Program-made: the position numbers and the translations under genes
Assembly (NCBI GenBank): GCA_025936115.1
Contig: JAICTZ010000045.1
Span: forward strand, 1 to 59,658
From: Polyangiaceae bacterium
GTDB lineage: Bacteria; Myxococcota_A; Polyangia; Polyangiales; Polyangiaceae
DNA length: 59,658 nt
Direction: 5' to 3'
In this document: one piece after another, positions 32,922 to 42,510 of the stretch
Layout of the letters: each line of letters begins with the position of its first letter
Position numbering within the stretch: position 1 is the first letter of the stretch
The notes under the pieces: generated by a model
What the model saw: the letters and a program-made list of their open reading frames with translations, nothing else
Database searches by the model: none
Told to the model about the DNA's origin: nothing

Positions 32922-34240
32922 GGCAATTCTCCGGTCATTTCGACGAGGTCGGCGAGCACGAGCCAGCTGCGATCCAAGAGTTCGAGGCGGCGCAGTGAAA
33001 GCGCCGAGAGGTCGCGCCGGCTCACGAGCACGGTGAGCCAGTCGCCTTTGCCGGCGCGGTTGGTCTCGACCGCTGCCTGTACCGCACGTGTCGCGGCGGG
33101 CAAGGCCGAGTGCGTGACGATCTCGACCGTGCGTTCGAGCTCCGCGAGCTCGTGTTCGAGCAGAGCGATGCGGCGCGCGACGACCTCGCGCCGCAGCTCG
33201 AGCTCGTCGAGGGAACGTCGGCGTTCGGCCTCGGCGCGGGCGCGTTCGGGCTCGTTCGCGCGAAAGAGCGGCCAGGTGTAGCCGATACCGCCGCCGATGC
33301 GTGCCTCACCGTAATCACCGCGGCCGCCCGTGAGGCCCAAACTCAGCGGATGGTACGCCTCGCGCTTCAGGCGCTCCCGCGACGACGCGTAGTAGCGCGC
33401 CTGCGCTTCGAGCACGCGCGCGGCCGGCATGGCCCGCGCGAGTTCGGGAGTGGCTCGCTTCGGCGTGAAGGCAGGCGGCGTTTCGTCGAGCACGCCCGCG
33501 GTGTCGAGCTCGCGTCCCGTGAGCTCGGCGAGCTCTCCCGCATGCTCCAAGACGTCCACTCGCGTCTCGCTCAAGAGCGCCTCGTTGCGCGCCGCTTCGA
33601 GCGACGCGAGCGCCGCGTCACGCTCGGTCGTGTCGCCGGCAGCGAGCCGTTGCGCGAAGTAGTCGGCCTCGGCGCGTGCGACGCCGAGCATCTCCTCGAC
33701 CACGCGCGCCCGCGCCGTCGCCACGGCGAACGCTCCGAAGGCACGCAGCGTGCGACTCGTCGCGATGGCGCGGGCTTGCTCGAGCAGGGCTTGATGGACG
33801 CCGACATAGTCGCGAGCCTCGCGGCGGCGTGTCGGCTTTTCGCCCGCGACCTCGACCGGCAACCACACCGACGCATCGACGGTCACGTCCTTGGTGACGC
33901 CCATGTTCCCGTGATCGACTTTGACCTCGAGTGACGGATTACCGAGCGGCGCGAGCTCGGCCGCCGCATAACTCGAACGACTCGCCGTGAGTGCGGACCG
34001 CCCGAGCATGACCTCCGGTGCACGTGCGCGCGCGAGCGCGATGAGCTCACGCAGCAGCGTCGAAGTGCCGCTAGCCCGAACAGCCGTACCAACCGCGACC
34101 TTCGGCGGCTCGGGCGCCGTGTCGGCGGACGCACTGCGCGGCAGCAACGACACGCCGCAAACCAAAAGCGCCGAACAACCCGCGACCAGACGACGTGGTA
34201 TTTTCGCCACGCCGCGGTCGTACCATGAACCAATGCGCAT
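32918..34240 (-). CDS. czcC: TolC-family outer-membrane efflux channel
   Basis: A 440-residue outer-membrane efflux protein. The signal peptide is VAGCSALLVCGVSLLPRSASA followed by DTAPEPP; translation may start at 34240 or at an internal GTG at 34210. The two TolC repeats have the usual long heptad-like helices (LARARAPEVMLGRSALTASR; ERDAALASLEAARNEALLSE; LRREVVARRIALLEHELAELE) and short strand segments such as LGNPSLEVKVDHG. It is the first gene of the efflux operon; the promoter should lie in the ~130 bp between 34241 and 34373, where AT-rich bases (gaataattt-like) stand out just upstream of the start. Confidence 0.88.
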   Translation of the reverse strand: MRIGSWYDRGVAKIPRRLVAGCSALLVCGVSLLPRSASADTAPEPPKVAVGTAVRASGTSTLLRELIALARARAPEVMLGRSALTASRSSYAAAELAPLGNPSLEVKVDHGNMGVTKDVTVDASVWLPVEVAGEKPTRRREARDYVGVHQALLEQARAIATSRTLRAFGAFAVATARARVVEEMLGVARAEADYFAQRLAAGDTTERDAALASLEAARNEALLSETRVDVLEHAGELAELTGRELDTAGVLDETPPAFTPKRATPELARAMPAARVLEAQARYYASSRERLKREAYHPLSLGLTGGRGDYGEARIGGGIGYTWPLFRANEPERARAEAERRRSLDELELRREVVARRIALLEHELAELERTVEIVTHSALPAATRAVQAAVETNRAGKGDWLTVLVSRRDLSALSLRRLELLDRSWLVLADLVEMTGELP

Positions 34241-34373
34241 GAAATAATTCTTCAGCGTATGCGGGCCCCTCTCAAGGCTCGACCATCCTCACGAATTTCC
34301 GGGGAATGTTTCGCCTCGTGAGCTGGTTCAAACGTGCCGGTCTTGCGCTGTCGGATATGCCGGCTTCCCGAGG

Positions 34374-36899
34374 CTACTTGCCCGGGCTCCCGCGGAGTGC
34401 CTCGAGCAGCTCGGGTGCGACGCTCTTCAAATTCAAATCACGTTGGGGGAACGGCATGCCGATCTTCTCGCGCACGAGGCGCTGGTTGACGGCCGTCATG
34501 AGCTCGCTGCGGACGGTGCCGGAGTCGTCGAACGTGGACCAAACCAAGAGCTGGAAGGCGAGCGCGTTGTCGCCCTGGCGCAGGAAGAACGCGCTCGGCG
34601 CCGGATCGGCGAGCACCTTGGGGTGGGCGCGGCCGACTTCCACGAGCAACGTGAGGACGCGCTCCGGATCGGTGCCGTAATCGACGCTGATGTCGAGCTC
34701 GACGCGGCGCTTCTGATCCGAGAGCGTCCAATTGACGACCTGATCGGCGATGAGCTTGGAATTGGGTACGATCACCTCCGCCCCCTGGTAGGTGCGCACC
34801 GTGCTCGCGCGAAAGCCGATGGCTCGCACTTCCCCGGTCAAATCGCCGATTTGGATCTTGTCGCCGATTTTGATCGGGCCGCCGAACAAGAGCAAGAGCC
34901 CCGCCACGAAATTCTGCACCACGTTCTGCAGCCCGAAGCCGATGCCGACTCCGAGCGCGCCAGCGAGCACGGTCAGGCGGTCGAGCTCTATGCCGGCGGC
35001 GGCGAGCGTGAAGAAGAACCCGAGCAGCAGCGCGACGTAATAGGCCGTGAGCGAGCTCGCTTGGCGCGTGCTCTCGCTCAGTGTGAGGCGTGACATCACG
35101 TCTTCCTCGAGCACGAAGCGAATCGAGCGCGCGAGATAGACGGCGAGTAGCGCGCCGACGCCGAGGATCACGAGGTCGCCCACCGAAATCTTGAGGCTGC
35201 CGACCTCGAGTCCCGCGCCGAGCACGCCGAAAAGCAAACGCCGCGTCACGCCGGAGAGCGTCAGGTAATCGAGTGACAGGTGCGCCCACAAAAGGAGCGC
35301 GGCGAAGCGGAGCAGCTTGGACGCCGTCTGCACCAAGCGCGCGCGATGTTTGCGCACGGCGTTCGAGCGACCGAGGAGGCCGCCCTGCGTGAGCACCCAG
35401 ACAGTGCCGTCCGCGGCGTTGAGCGCGGCGGCGACGATGAGCGCCAAATACATGGAGACCAGCACGCCGCCGCCGAGGATCTCGGCGAGGCTCCCGTAGC
35501 CGAAGAGGGCGGCGAGTGCGCCGATGCCCGACCCGACGAGCCAAGCCCAGGCCACGGCGCGGTAGAAACGCGGCGAGCGTTCCGCGAAGAGCGAGGCCTG
35601 AAAGCGGTGCGTGGCGAGCACCGAGCTCAGCACCGCACAGGCGGCCGTGAGCTCCAGCGTGAGCAGCAGGCGATCGAGCGGCGCGAGCTCGATCACGAAG
35701 AGCCGCAAGACGTCCGTCAGCATGAAGGCGCAGAGCGCGTAACCGATGCGCAAGAGGCGCGGATCGAGCAGAGTCGGGAACAAGCGGAGCGCGGCGCTCA
35801 TCGCCACGACGTACGCCACGATCAAGACCAGACTGGGGATGGTCGAATAGATCGCGATGCTCGCGACCATGCCGAGCAGGAGCGTCGCCGCGAACGGATG
35901 CCGTACGACCTGGCGCGCGATGCGCCCTTGCCGTTCGTCGCCGACCCATGCGCCGGCGTGCGATCGCAAACTCAACATCGAGAGCAAGAGCACGACGAAG
36001 AACACGCCGTGCGCCATCAACTCCTCGGCGCTGTCCGTCACGAACAGGCGCGCCATGTCCCACATGTGACGGCTCGTCTCGCGTACCGTTCCCAGGGGGT
36101 CACGCAGCGTGAGCACGCCCCTGACCGCGGCGAACACGGAAAAATCGTGCTCGCGCGCGTCCGCCGCGAGGTTCGGCGCTGCGCGGTCCATGAAATGCAG
36201 GAACGCGTCGGTCATGTCGCGCATCTCCGACAGCGTGAGCTCGAGCGGGATCGTCACCGACTCGGGACGCGCGAGGAGGAGCTCGGTGTGGACGCCCTCC
36301 TCGACGACGCGCGCGGTCTGCTCGCGCACCTCGGCGGGGACGTCCGCTTGACGTGCGAGCTCGGCGGCGCGCCGCCAGAACGCGAGCAGCTCAGTGACGC
36401 GCGTGCGGCCCGCGGTGACGGCCGTGCTCGCCTCCTTCACCTGCGCTTGCCAGACTACAATCTGCTGCTCGTCCTCGACGAAGGCGTAGCGAATGTCGCT
36501 CACCCACGCCGCGCGCCGTGAGCGGGTGATGGCGCCCTTCGCCTGCCTGATGCGCGCTTGGAGCTCGGCGCGGCGCCCGGGCAACTCTTGCGCGAGCGCT
36601 TCGAGTCCGGGCGGGATCGTGGCTTCGCGCGCGATGCGTTGTAAGTCACGGAGCGCCGCTTGCGCGCGCGTGACGAGCTCGCCTGCCGACTTGAGCGCCT
36701 GCTCGGGGCTTGGCTCGGCGGCTATTGGCGCGCTCGTAGCGCGAGGCGTGGTCAGCCTCGACACGCTGAGCGGCGCGAGCGTGTGTGACGCGGATCCGCT
36801 AGTCGTGCTTGGCTTGGTGGCGCACGCCGCGACGACGGTGAGCGCAAGAAGACCGGCGCACCGCGTTCGGCCCCAGGAAGCTCGTTCACGCGCTGTCAT
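34374..36899 (-). CDS. Large MscS-type mechanosensitive channel
   Basis: A 841-residue MscS-superfamily channel. The N-terminus carries a lipobox-like LTVVAACATKP, then a coiled-coil-rich periplasmic domain (to ~270) and about ten hydrophobic segments. The MscS core is at the C-terminus: the pore helix GALGVGIGFGLQNVVQNFV, then GPIKIGDKIQIGDLTGEVRA, IGFRASTVRTYQGAEVIVPN and QVVNWTLSD. It would open under membrane tension to relieve hypo-osmotic stress. The size and periplasmic extension resemble the MscK/YbdG-to-MscM classes. ATG 36899 is chosen because it places the lipobox correctly; the open frame extends to 36944. Confidence 0.88.
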   Translation of the reverse strand: MTARERASWGRTRCAGLLALTVVAACATKPSTTSGSASHTLAPLSVSRLTTPRATSAPIAAEPSPEQALKSAGELVTRAQAALRDLQRIAREATIPPGLEALAQELPGRRAELQARIRQAKGAITRSRRAAWVSDIRYAFVEDEQQIVVWQAQVKEASTAVTAGRTRVTELLAFWRRAAELARQADVPAEVREQTARVVEEGVHTELLLARPESVTIPLELTLSEMRDMTDAFLHFMDRAAPNLAADAREHDFSVFAAVRGVLTLRDPLGTVRETSRHMWDMARLFVTDSAEELMAHGVFFVVLLLSMLSLRSHAGAWVGDERQGRIARQVVRHPFAATLLLGMVASIAIYSTIPSLVLIVAYVVAMSAALRLFPTLLDPRLLRIGYALCAFMLTDVLRLFVIELAPLDRLLLTLELTAACAVLSSVLATHRFQASLFAERSPRFYRAVAWAWLVGSGIGALAALFGYGSLAEILGGGVLVSMYLALIVAAALNAADGTVWVLTQGGLLGRSNAVRKHRARLVQTASKLLRFAALLLWAHLSLDYLTLSGVTRRLLFGVLGAGLEVGSLKISVGDLVILGVGALLAVYLARSIRFVLEEDVMSRLTLSESTRQASSLTAYYVALLLGFFFTLAAAGIELDRLTVLAGALGVGIGFGLQNVVQNFVAGLLLLFGGPIKIGDKIQIGDLTGEVRAIGFRASTVRTYQGAEVIVPNSKLIADQVVNWTLSDQKRRVELDISVDYGTDPERVLTLLVEVGRAHPKVLADPAPSAFFLRQGDNALAFQLLVWSTFDDSGTVRSELMTAVNQRLVREKIGMPFPQRDLNLKSVAPELLEALRGSPGK

Positions 36900-36973
36900 G
36901 ACGATCGGCCGCGCGAGGGTAGCCCGCACGCTGCGCGCGGTCATGCGCGAGGCGCCAGGTCAGCTGGCCGAGC

Positions 36974-39037
36974 TCAGTAAAATTCGACGTTCTCGAGCGT
37001 GAAACTCGCCGCACACTCGCCGCTCGCCGGGGCATTGAGTTGCCACTGAACGCTGATGAGCGTGTTCGGGTCGAAGCGTTGAATCGGGCTGCCTGCGCCG
37101 AGCGACGTGAAGGGGACAAGGATACTCGTCTTCGTGTTCGCGTCGGGTGTCGTCACGGGAAACTGCGGCGGATAGCAGGTCGACTCGGTGCCCGCGCACG
37201 CCCCGCGCGTGGGATCGTCGGTCATGGATGTATCGCCGCTGAACGACGCACCGAAGGCGAGCGTGCAGCCGCCGAGCTCCCCCTGGAAATCGAAGCGCAC
37301 CCCCGTGTAGCTCGAGACATCGGCACAGTGATCGCTCTCGAGGTAAAGCCCGACGCCTTCCCAGCTGCCGGAGAGCGGGGGCGTGAAGCCGCCCGTGATC
37401 GAGAGGCCGTTGCCGTCGGCCGTCGGCGTGGCCGTGGGAATGGCTTGTCCGTCGGCGGCATAGGCGTACGAGTGCCAGACGTGCGGCGCTTTGCCGAACA
37501 CGAGGTCGCCGCCCAGCGTCGTGCCGAAGCTGGTGATGCTCGGCTCTGAAAGTATCGTCGTGGGGCAGCTCCGGGCGGTGGTGGGGCAGGGGCTGTCGAG
37601 CGCAGGCGGGCCGGCGTCGAGGGGGTCGGCGAGGCCGCTCATGAGCGGGGCCGGGCCGCTCTTCGCGGAGCGCTCGGTCTCCCCGTACGTGACGGCGATT
37701 GCCGTGCCGTGATCCGGCACTTCGATGGCCGTGATGGACAAGCCCGGCAGGGTGAAAGCAGCTGGGGCAGGCGTTTTGGGAAGCGAGCTCACTTCGACTG
37801 CGAGCGGTACTGACGACGTGCTCCAATTGACCGCGATGACTTGCGTCGCGGTGCCGGCTGCGTTGCGCGAGGCGTACGCGTGGACGTGGGGTGGCGTCGA
37901 GAGCACGTCGACGAGCGCCTGCCCGAAGTGTTCGGCGTAGAGCAAGTAGGCGTAATACGCCGGCCGCGGCGTGTGCGCGGGTGCGGGACCGACGAGCCCG
38001 AGCGCGTAACCGTCGTCGTCGCTGATGTCCCAGACGGCCGAGGTGAAGAGATGCTCTTGGACGGCTGTTCCGACGGCGTCTGCGAGCCAGAGTGCGGAGC
38101 CCGTGGTGCGCGGCGACGCCGTTTGCTGACACGTCGTCGCGTTGTAAACGATGTTCATTTCCGTGAGCGCGAGCGGCTTGTCGCCCTGTCCGGTCGCTTG
38201 CATCAGTCCGCGCACGTGCGCGACGACGCTCACGAACGCCGCGGCGTCCGGCTCCGCGGCCCCGAGTGTCGCCGCGTCCGAGCTGAACGGATAGCGGTGA
38301 AACGAGACGATGTCGAACACGTCGCCGCAGGTTTGGAGGATCGGCGTGAGCCAGTCGTTGCCGGAGACGAAGTGCCACGCCAGATCGGGGCCCACGATCT
38401 GAATCGAGGGATCGACGGCACGCATGGCGTCGGCGAATTCACGAGCTTTCGCGCAATAAGCAGCCGGCGTGTAACCCGGGATCGCCGGTTCCGACATGTT
38501 CGTGAGCGAGCCTTGCGTCGCGTAGAGATCGGGTTCGTTGCCGATCGCGAAGTAGCGGAGGCCGTAGCCCCGGGTGACGTTCGCGTACTCCACCATGCCG
38601 GCCGCCGTGCCGGCCGTCGGCTCCTTGCCGTCGATGTCCGCGAGTAGCGGCACCTGCACGAGCGGTTCGGCGCCGACCGCTCGAGCGTAAGCTACCGCGC
38701 GATCGAACTGTGCGTCGTCGAACGGCATCGGGACATTCGCGTCATTGTTGTAGCCGCCGATGCGGAGCAGAGACGGCATGAGCGGCGCCACGGCCTGCTC
38801 CGTTCCACTCACGTCGTCCGCGTACGCGGCGGGCCACATCCAATAGTTGACGGACAAGCTGGTCGTGCGCGGCCGCGGCTCTGCCGCGGAGACCGTGATG
38901 CGGGGCACGCTCGGATCGATCCTCGGCGCGGTGCCTGCGTCCTCTGCGACCGGCGGGTTCGCTTTGGATCTGTCGCCGCAACCTGCGACGCCCGCGAGGC
39001 CGACGATCAGTGCCGCGAGGCTCGTTCGTTCAAGCAT
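36974..39037 (-). CDS. Clan GH-A glycosidase lipoprotein with C-terminal CBM-like domain
   Basis: A 687-residue exported lipoprotein with signal and lipobox AGVAGC (Cys20). A TIM-barrel domain (~60-430) has clan GH-A hallmarks: the acid/base Glu in FAIGNEPDLYA and a candidate nucleophile Glu in PLALTEMNIVYN, plus FDIVSFHRYPFS. This fits a GH39/GH5-like or arabinofuranosidase-like enzyme acting on plant or microbial polysaccharide outside the cell. A Ser/Pro/Asp-rich linker (~480-510) leads to a jelly-roll domain (SGSWEGVGLYLE, SSYTGVRFDFQGEL) that looks like a carbohydrate-binding module. It sits between two MscS genes on the same strand with no clear operon link. Confidence 0.8.
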   Translation of the reverse strand: MLERTSLAALIVGLAGVAGCGDRSKANPPVAEDAGTAPRIDPSVPRITVSAAEPRPRTTSLSVNYWMWPAAYADDVSGTEQAVAPLMPSLLRIGGYNNDANVPMPFDDAQFDRAVAYARAVGAEPLVQVPLLADIDGKEPTAGTAAGMVEYANVTRGYGLRYFAIGNEPDLYATQGSLTNMSEPAIPGYTPAAYCAKAREFADAMRAVDPSIQIVGPDLAWHFVSGNDWLTPILQTCGDVFDIVSFHRYPFSSDAATLGAAEPDAAAFVSVVAHVRGLMQATGQGDKPLALTEMNIVYNATTCQQTASPRTTGSALWLADAVGTAVQEHLFTSAVWDISDDDGYALGLVGPAPAHTPRPAYYAYLLYAEHFGQALVDVLSTPPHVHAYASRNAAGTATQVIAVNWSTSSVPLAVEVSSLPKTPAPAAFTLPGLSITAIEVPDHGTAIAVTYGETERSAKSGPAPLMSGLADPLDAGPPALDSPCPTTARSCPTTILSEPSITSFGTTLGGDLVFGKAPHVWHSYAYAADGQAIPTATPTADGNGLSITGGFTPPLSGSWEGVGLYLESDHCADVSSYTGVRFDFQGELGGCTLAFGASFSGDTSMTDDPTRGACAGTESTCYPPQFPVTTPDANTKTSILVPFTSLGAGSPIQRFDPNTLISVQWQLNAPASGECAASFTLENVEFY

Positions 39038-39130
39038 GCGAGCGAGGTAGCACGTGATGTGCCAGGGCCGCGTTTCGCGAAAAGGCGCGTGCCGCTCGGC
39101 GACTCGCCGCCCAGGGGACGTTCCGGACGT

Positions 39131-39146
39131 CCGCGGACGTCCGCGG
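39131..39146. terminator. 16-bp perfect palindrome after MscS gene stop
   Basis: CCGCGGACGTCCGCGG is a perfect palindrome just beyond the stop of the minus-strand channel gene (39149). An extra GGACGTCC copy lies beside it (39125-39132). It could form a terminator-type hairpin without a T tract, or serve as a binding site. Confidence 0.4.
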
Positions 39147-39148
39147 GG

Positions 39149-40813
39149 TCAGCCCTTCGGGCCGCCGTCTTCGTGCTTCACGCCCGGCGCTGCGGGCGTT
39201 GCGTGCCAGCGCTCGATCGGCACCGTCTTGCGCTGGGCCGGATCCGCCAAGTAGTGCGGCGACATGATTTGGACGCCGTAGCGATTGAAGGTATCGATGA
39301 CGTTCGCATTGAGCGCCGCGGACGCGCGCGCCCGCTCGTCGGCGCGCTCTTGGGTCGCGTGGCAAACGAGCGTGTACTCGACGTAAAAATCGGAGAGGCC
39401 CGTCTGGTACACGCGCGGCACGGGTTCCGCGCTGACGCCGTCCGTGGCGCCGGCCGCCTCGAGCAACATGGCCTCGACTTGGCGCCAGGGGGAGTCGTAG
39501 CCGATCGTCACCTTGGTGCGCAGCATGAAGCCGCGGCCGTGCGCGGGTCGCGAGTAGTTCCGCGTGACGGTGCCGAGCACCCAGGCGTTCGGCAGGCTCA
39601 CGTCTTCGCCGAGTCCGGTCGAGATTTTCGTCGTGAAGACGCCGAGCTCGGTGACGGTGCCCTCGTGTTCGCCGACGCGCACGAACTCACCGATCCGGAG
39701 TGTGCGCGAATAGAGCAAGATGAGTCCACTCGCCCATTGACCGAAGAGGCTCGACCCGCCGAGCGTCACCATCAGACCGAGCAGCACGCTGATGCCCTTG
39801 AAGGCTTCACTGCTCGAGCCGGGTAAATACGGGTAGGCCATGACCATGGCGAACAGCCAGACGGCAAACGAAAAAAGTCGTCGCGTGGGCTTGGCGGTGT
39901 CGGCGTCGAGCCAGCCCGAGGTGTTCCCCCTGCGCTCGATGCCGTCGAAGAGTGGTCGCACGACGCCGATGAGCCCGCGCGCCAGGAGAAAAATGACGAG
40001 CGCGATAAGCAGGTCCGGCAACGCCCGCACCACGGCGCCGCCGATTTGCGTCGCCGCGCCCACGAGGAAGCCATCGAGCTCTTCCCCCCACGCGCGCGTG
40101 TAGGGAAATTGATTCAAAACGAAGCTCGTCCAGCGATACGTCGCGAGCAGGAGCAGAAACGCCGCCGCCGTTTGCACGATCCAATGCGAGATTCTAAGCA
40201 GGCGTTCGACGTAGATCTGGTGGGTGCCGGCGTCCGACAGCCGGCTCGAGCTCCTGCGCAAGAGCTCGATGAAACGCCGCTCGAGCCAGGAGCGTGCCCT
40301 GAGCACGAGGAACCCGAGCATGAGCAACGCGAACGTCGCAATGCCGCTCCGGGCGAGCGCGCGCCAGAGCCGCTCGCGGTCGCGGGCCTCGTGCGTCTCG
40401 GCGATCACCCGCTTCAGCGCCGTGACGGCGTTTTGCGTCGCTTGCTCGAGCGTTTCGCCGTCGATGGCTGCGACGTCGCCCGGCGTGATGAAGAGCGCGA
40501 GCGAGCCGTCGACCAAGATGGCGTTCGCGCCTGCCGTCGGCGAAACGGTCACGTTGCCGACGCCCACGTGCGCGAGCACCTGCTCGATGCGCTGCGCCGT
40601 GTGCCGCGCGCGTTCGGTCGCGGGCACACCGAGAAAACGCGAGCGCAGCACGACGACCTCGCGGTTGTAGATGACGACGGGCGCCTCCACGAGCGGCGCG
40701 TCGGGCGTGCCTTCCGACTCGGCACCGGCAACGAGCGAAAAGCACAGCGCGAGGGCGACGAGAGCCAGCGCGAGCGCTCGCCGCAGAGTCACGCTGCATG
40801 CGAGTTGCTTCAT
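39149..40813 (-). CDS. MscS-family mechanosensitive channel
   Basis: A 554-residue channel of moderate size. A signal peptide or first membrane helix (ALALALVALALCFSLVAGAE) is followed by a periplasmic segment, then membrane helices from ~190. The MscS core includes LLGLMVTLGGSSLFGQWASG, then IGEFVRVGEHEGTVTELG and PNAWVLGTVTRNYSR. It is unrelated in detail to the larger channel at 34374-36899. ATG 40813 (AGGG upstream) is preferred over the open frame to 41044. It ends the minus-strand run begun by the FadL-like barrel, 35 bp after that gene's stop. Confidence 0.88.
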   Translation of the reverse strand: MKQLACSVTLRRALALALVALALCFSLVAGAESEGTPDAPLVEAPVVIYNREVVVLRSRFLGVPATERARHTAQRIEQVLAHVGVGNVTVSPTAGANAILVDGSLALFITPGDVAAIDGETLEQATQNAVTALKRVIAETHEARDRERLWRALARSGIATFALLMLGFLVLRARSWLERRFIELLRRSSSRLSDAGTHQIYVERLLRISHWIVQTAAAFLLLLATYRWTSFVLNQFPYTRAWGEELDGFLVGAATQIGGAVVRALPDLLIALVIFLLARGLIGVVRPLFDGIERRGNTSGWLDADTAKPTRRLFSFAVWLFAMVMAYPYLPGSSSEAFKGISVLLGLMVTLGGSSLFGQWASGLILLYSRTLRIGEFVRVGEHEGTVTELGVFTTKISTGLGEDVSLPNAWVLGTVTRNYSRPAHGRGFMLRTKVTIGYDSPWRQVEAMLLEAAGATDGVSAEPVPRVYQTGLSDFYVEYTLVCHATQERADERARASAALNANVIDTFNRYGVQIMSPHYLADPAQRKTVPIERWHATPAAPGVKHEDGGPKG

Positions 40814-40848
40814 GACCCTGGCCTTGCCCTCGCAGAGCGCCGGCAGCG

Positions 40849-42510
40849 CTAGTGTTGCACGTCCGGAGCGCCGCTCATCCGCGTCGAAGTGGGATCGGTG
40901 GCGCCGGGAATGGTGCTGGCGCTCTGATGACGCGGGTACCAGCCTGCAATCGTGATGCCCCAGGTGTTGTAACGGTGCGCGACGTCCGCGCCGAGGCCGA
41001 GCCGCCACATGTAGTCGTCGGGCCAGAGTCCGAAGACGTTCCAAATCAGGAGTTTGAGATCGAGCCCCGCCGTCAGGTGAGTGCGGGGCGAGCTACCTTC
41101 GAACCGTGTCGGCTCGACGTACGTGCCAGCGCGGAGCTTGAGGTAATTGGGAATGACGCCCGATTCGATGCCGAGGCGCGGCGAGATCACGGTCTTTTGC
41201 CCCGAGCGATTCACGGTTTGCGTCATCAGGCTCTCGACGCCGACCGCGTCTTCGACTGGGCCGGAGATGATCATCGAGGCTGCGACCTGCACGTAAAAGC
41301 GATTCATCTTGAGCAGGTCGCGCTCGATACGCCACTTGGCGGCCAAGAGCGCGCGCTCGAGCGCCGCATCGTCGCCGGCTTGCGCGCGAGCGTAGCGGTC
41401 GAGGATGCGTTTGCGCTCGGCTTCCGTTCTCGCTTCGTAGAGCGCGTGGTCGCGAGCCTGTTCGCGGTCGAGCTGGCGCAAGCGATGTTCGAGATTTTCG
41501 TGCTCGATGAGCTCGTCGTTGGTACGCCAGGGCGGATTGAACGGCCGCGCGCCGAATTGCACGGCGAAGCCGAAGTTCACGTCCCACGGAAACGCGACGG
41601 CTTTCGGCAGGTAGTACGAGCTGCCGGCGTTGCTCACCGTGACGTCGCCGTCCGAATTCGGGAGCAGCCCCTCCGTGTAGCTCGCCTCCGTGCGGATCGC
41701 GGTGCGGTACGAAAAACCGAGCCTGAGCGGCCGATTCTCGGGCTTCCACACCATGCCGAATTCGAGGCCGCTGCCGCTCGATTTGAAGCCTGCACTCTGC
41801 CGCTCCGCGTCGCGCACGGACATCGACAAGAAGCGCGCCCCTACACCGAGTACCAACTGGTTGTGATCGAGCCCGTAAGCGAACTGCAGGTGTGTCGTCG
41901 GGATCGTGACGTTGAACGTGCTCGCCGTGGCGCCGTCCGCGCTCGGCGTCGAGAGCGCATACTGCTGCGTCTCGAGCGAGAGCCCAATCCCGAGCTCGCC
42001 GAACTGCAGGTTCACCGAGGGTGTGAAGAACACGAACGAATCGGGCGGATTCGTGATGTGCGTCTTGCTGCCGCTGTTGAAGAAATCTACGTTTTGAAGG
42101 GTCGCCGGAAAGGTGAGGCCGAAGCCGAGCCAGTAGTCGAAATGCGAGTAGGAGAAGAAGGGTCGCACGGCGGGCGCGGCGGGGTTCTGCAGATCGCCGT
42201 CGACGTCTTCCGAGATCGCGACGTAGGCGCCGCCGAGGCCCGTGACACGCGCGCCGGCGAAGATGGGGCCTTGATAGAGATCGAGCGCGTAGTTGCTCGT
42301 CGCAATGGGCGAGCCGTTCGGCCCTATCGTGCCGGCCGCATGCGCCGCTCTCGCGCTCGCCATGAGTCCGAGGAACGCCAAAGTGCCGCCGAGCGCGGCG
42401 CGGCGGGCACTCGAACTAGGGACAGTCAAAAACGGTGGTCGCAAGGACAGCGCTTCGGAATCAGCGTCCGAGCGAAATCCCGATGAAGATTTCCGGATAA
42501 ACGTCGTCAC
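40849..42510 (-). CDS. FadL/OMPP1-like outer-membrane barrel protein
   Basis: A protein of up to 553 residues. The signal peptide ends with MASARAAHA followed by AG, and the mature start AGTIGPNGSPIATSNYALDL leads to ARVTGLGGAYVAISEDVDGDLQNPAA, the N-terminal pattern of FadL/OMPP1 barrels (hydrophobic-compound uptake). Many alternating amphipathic strands follow, interrupted by a charged helical insert of about 80 residues (ARDHALYEARTEAERKRILD). That insert is unusual for FadL and may be an external or periplasmic arm. The start is uncertain: GTG 42510 overlaps the previous gene by 50 bp, and TTG 42429 would give a shorter signal region. Confidence 0.78.
   Translation of the reverse strand: MTTFIRKSSSGFRSDADSEALSLRPPFLTVPSSSARRAALGGTLAFLGLMASARAAHAAGTIGPNGSPIATSNYALDLYQGPIFAGARVTGLGGAYVAISEDVDGDLQNPAAPAVRPFFSYSHFDYWLGFGLTFPATLQNVDFFNSGSKTHITNPPDSFVFFTPSVNLQFGELGIGLSLETQQYALSTPSADGATASTFNVTIPTTHLQFAYGLDHNQLVLGVGARFLSMSVRDAERQSAGFKSSGSGLEFGMVWKPENRPLRLGFSYRTAIRTEASYTEGLLPNSDGDVTVSNAGSSYYLPKAVAFPWDVNFGFAVQFGARPFNPPWRTNDELIEHENLEHRLRQLDREQARDHALYEARTEAERKRILDRYARAQAGDDAALERALLAAKWRIERDLLKMNRFYVQVAASMIISGPVEDAVGVESLMTQTVNRSGQKTVISPRLGIESGVIPNYLKLRAGTYVEPTRFEGSSPRTHLTAGLDLKLLIWNVFGLWPDDYMWRLGLGADVAHRYNTWGITIAGWYPRHQSASTIPGATDPTSTRMSGAPDVQH

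Noticed and set aside
35280..36521. Long plus-strand frame opposite the large MscS gene
   Set aside because: Glu/Arg/His-rich composition without recognisable domains; the minus strand carries the MscS core.
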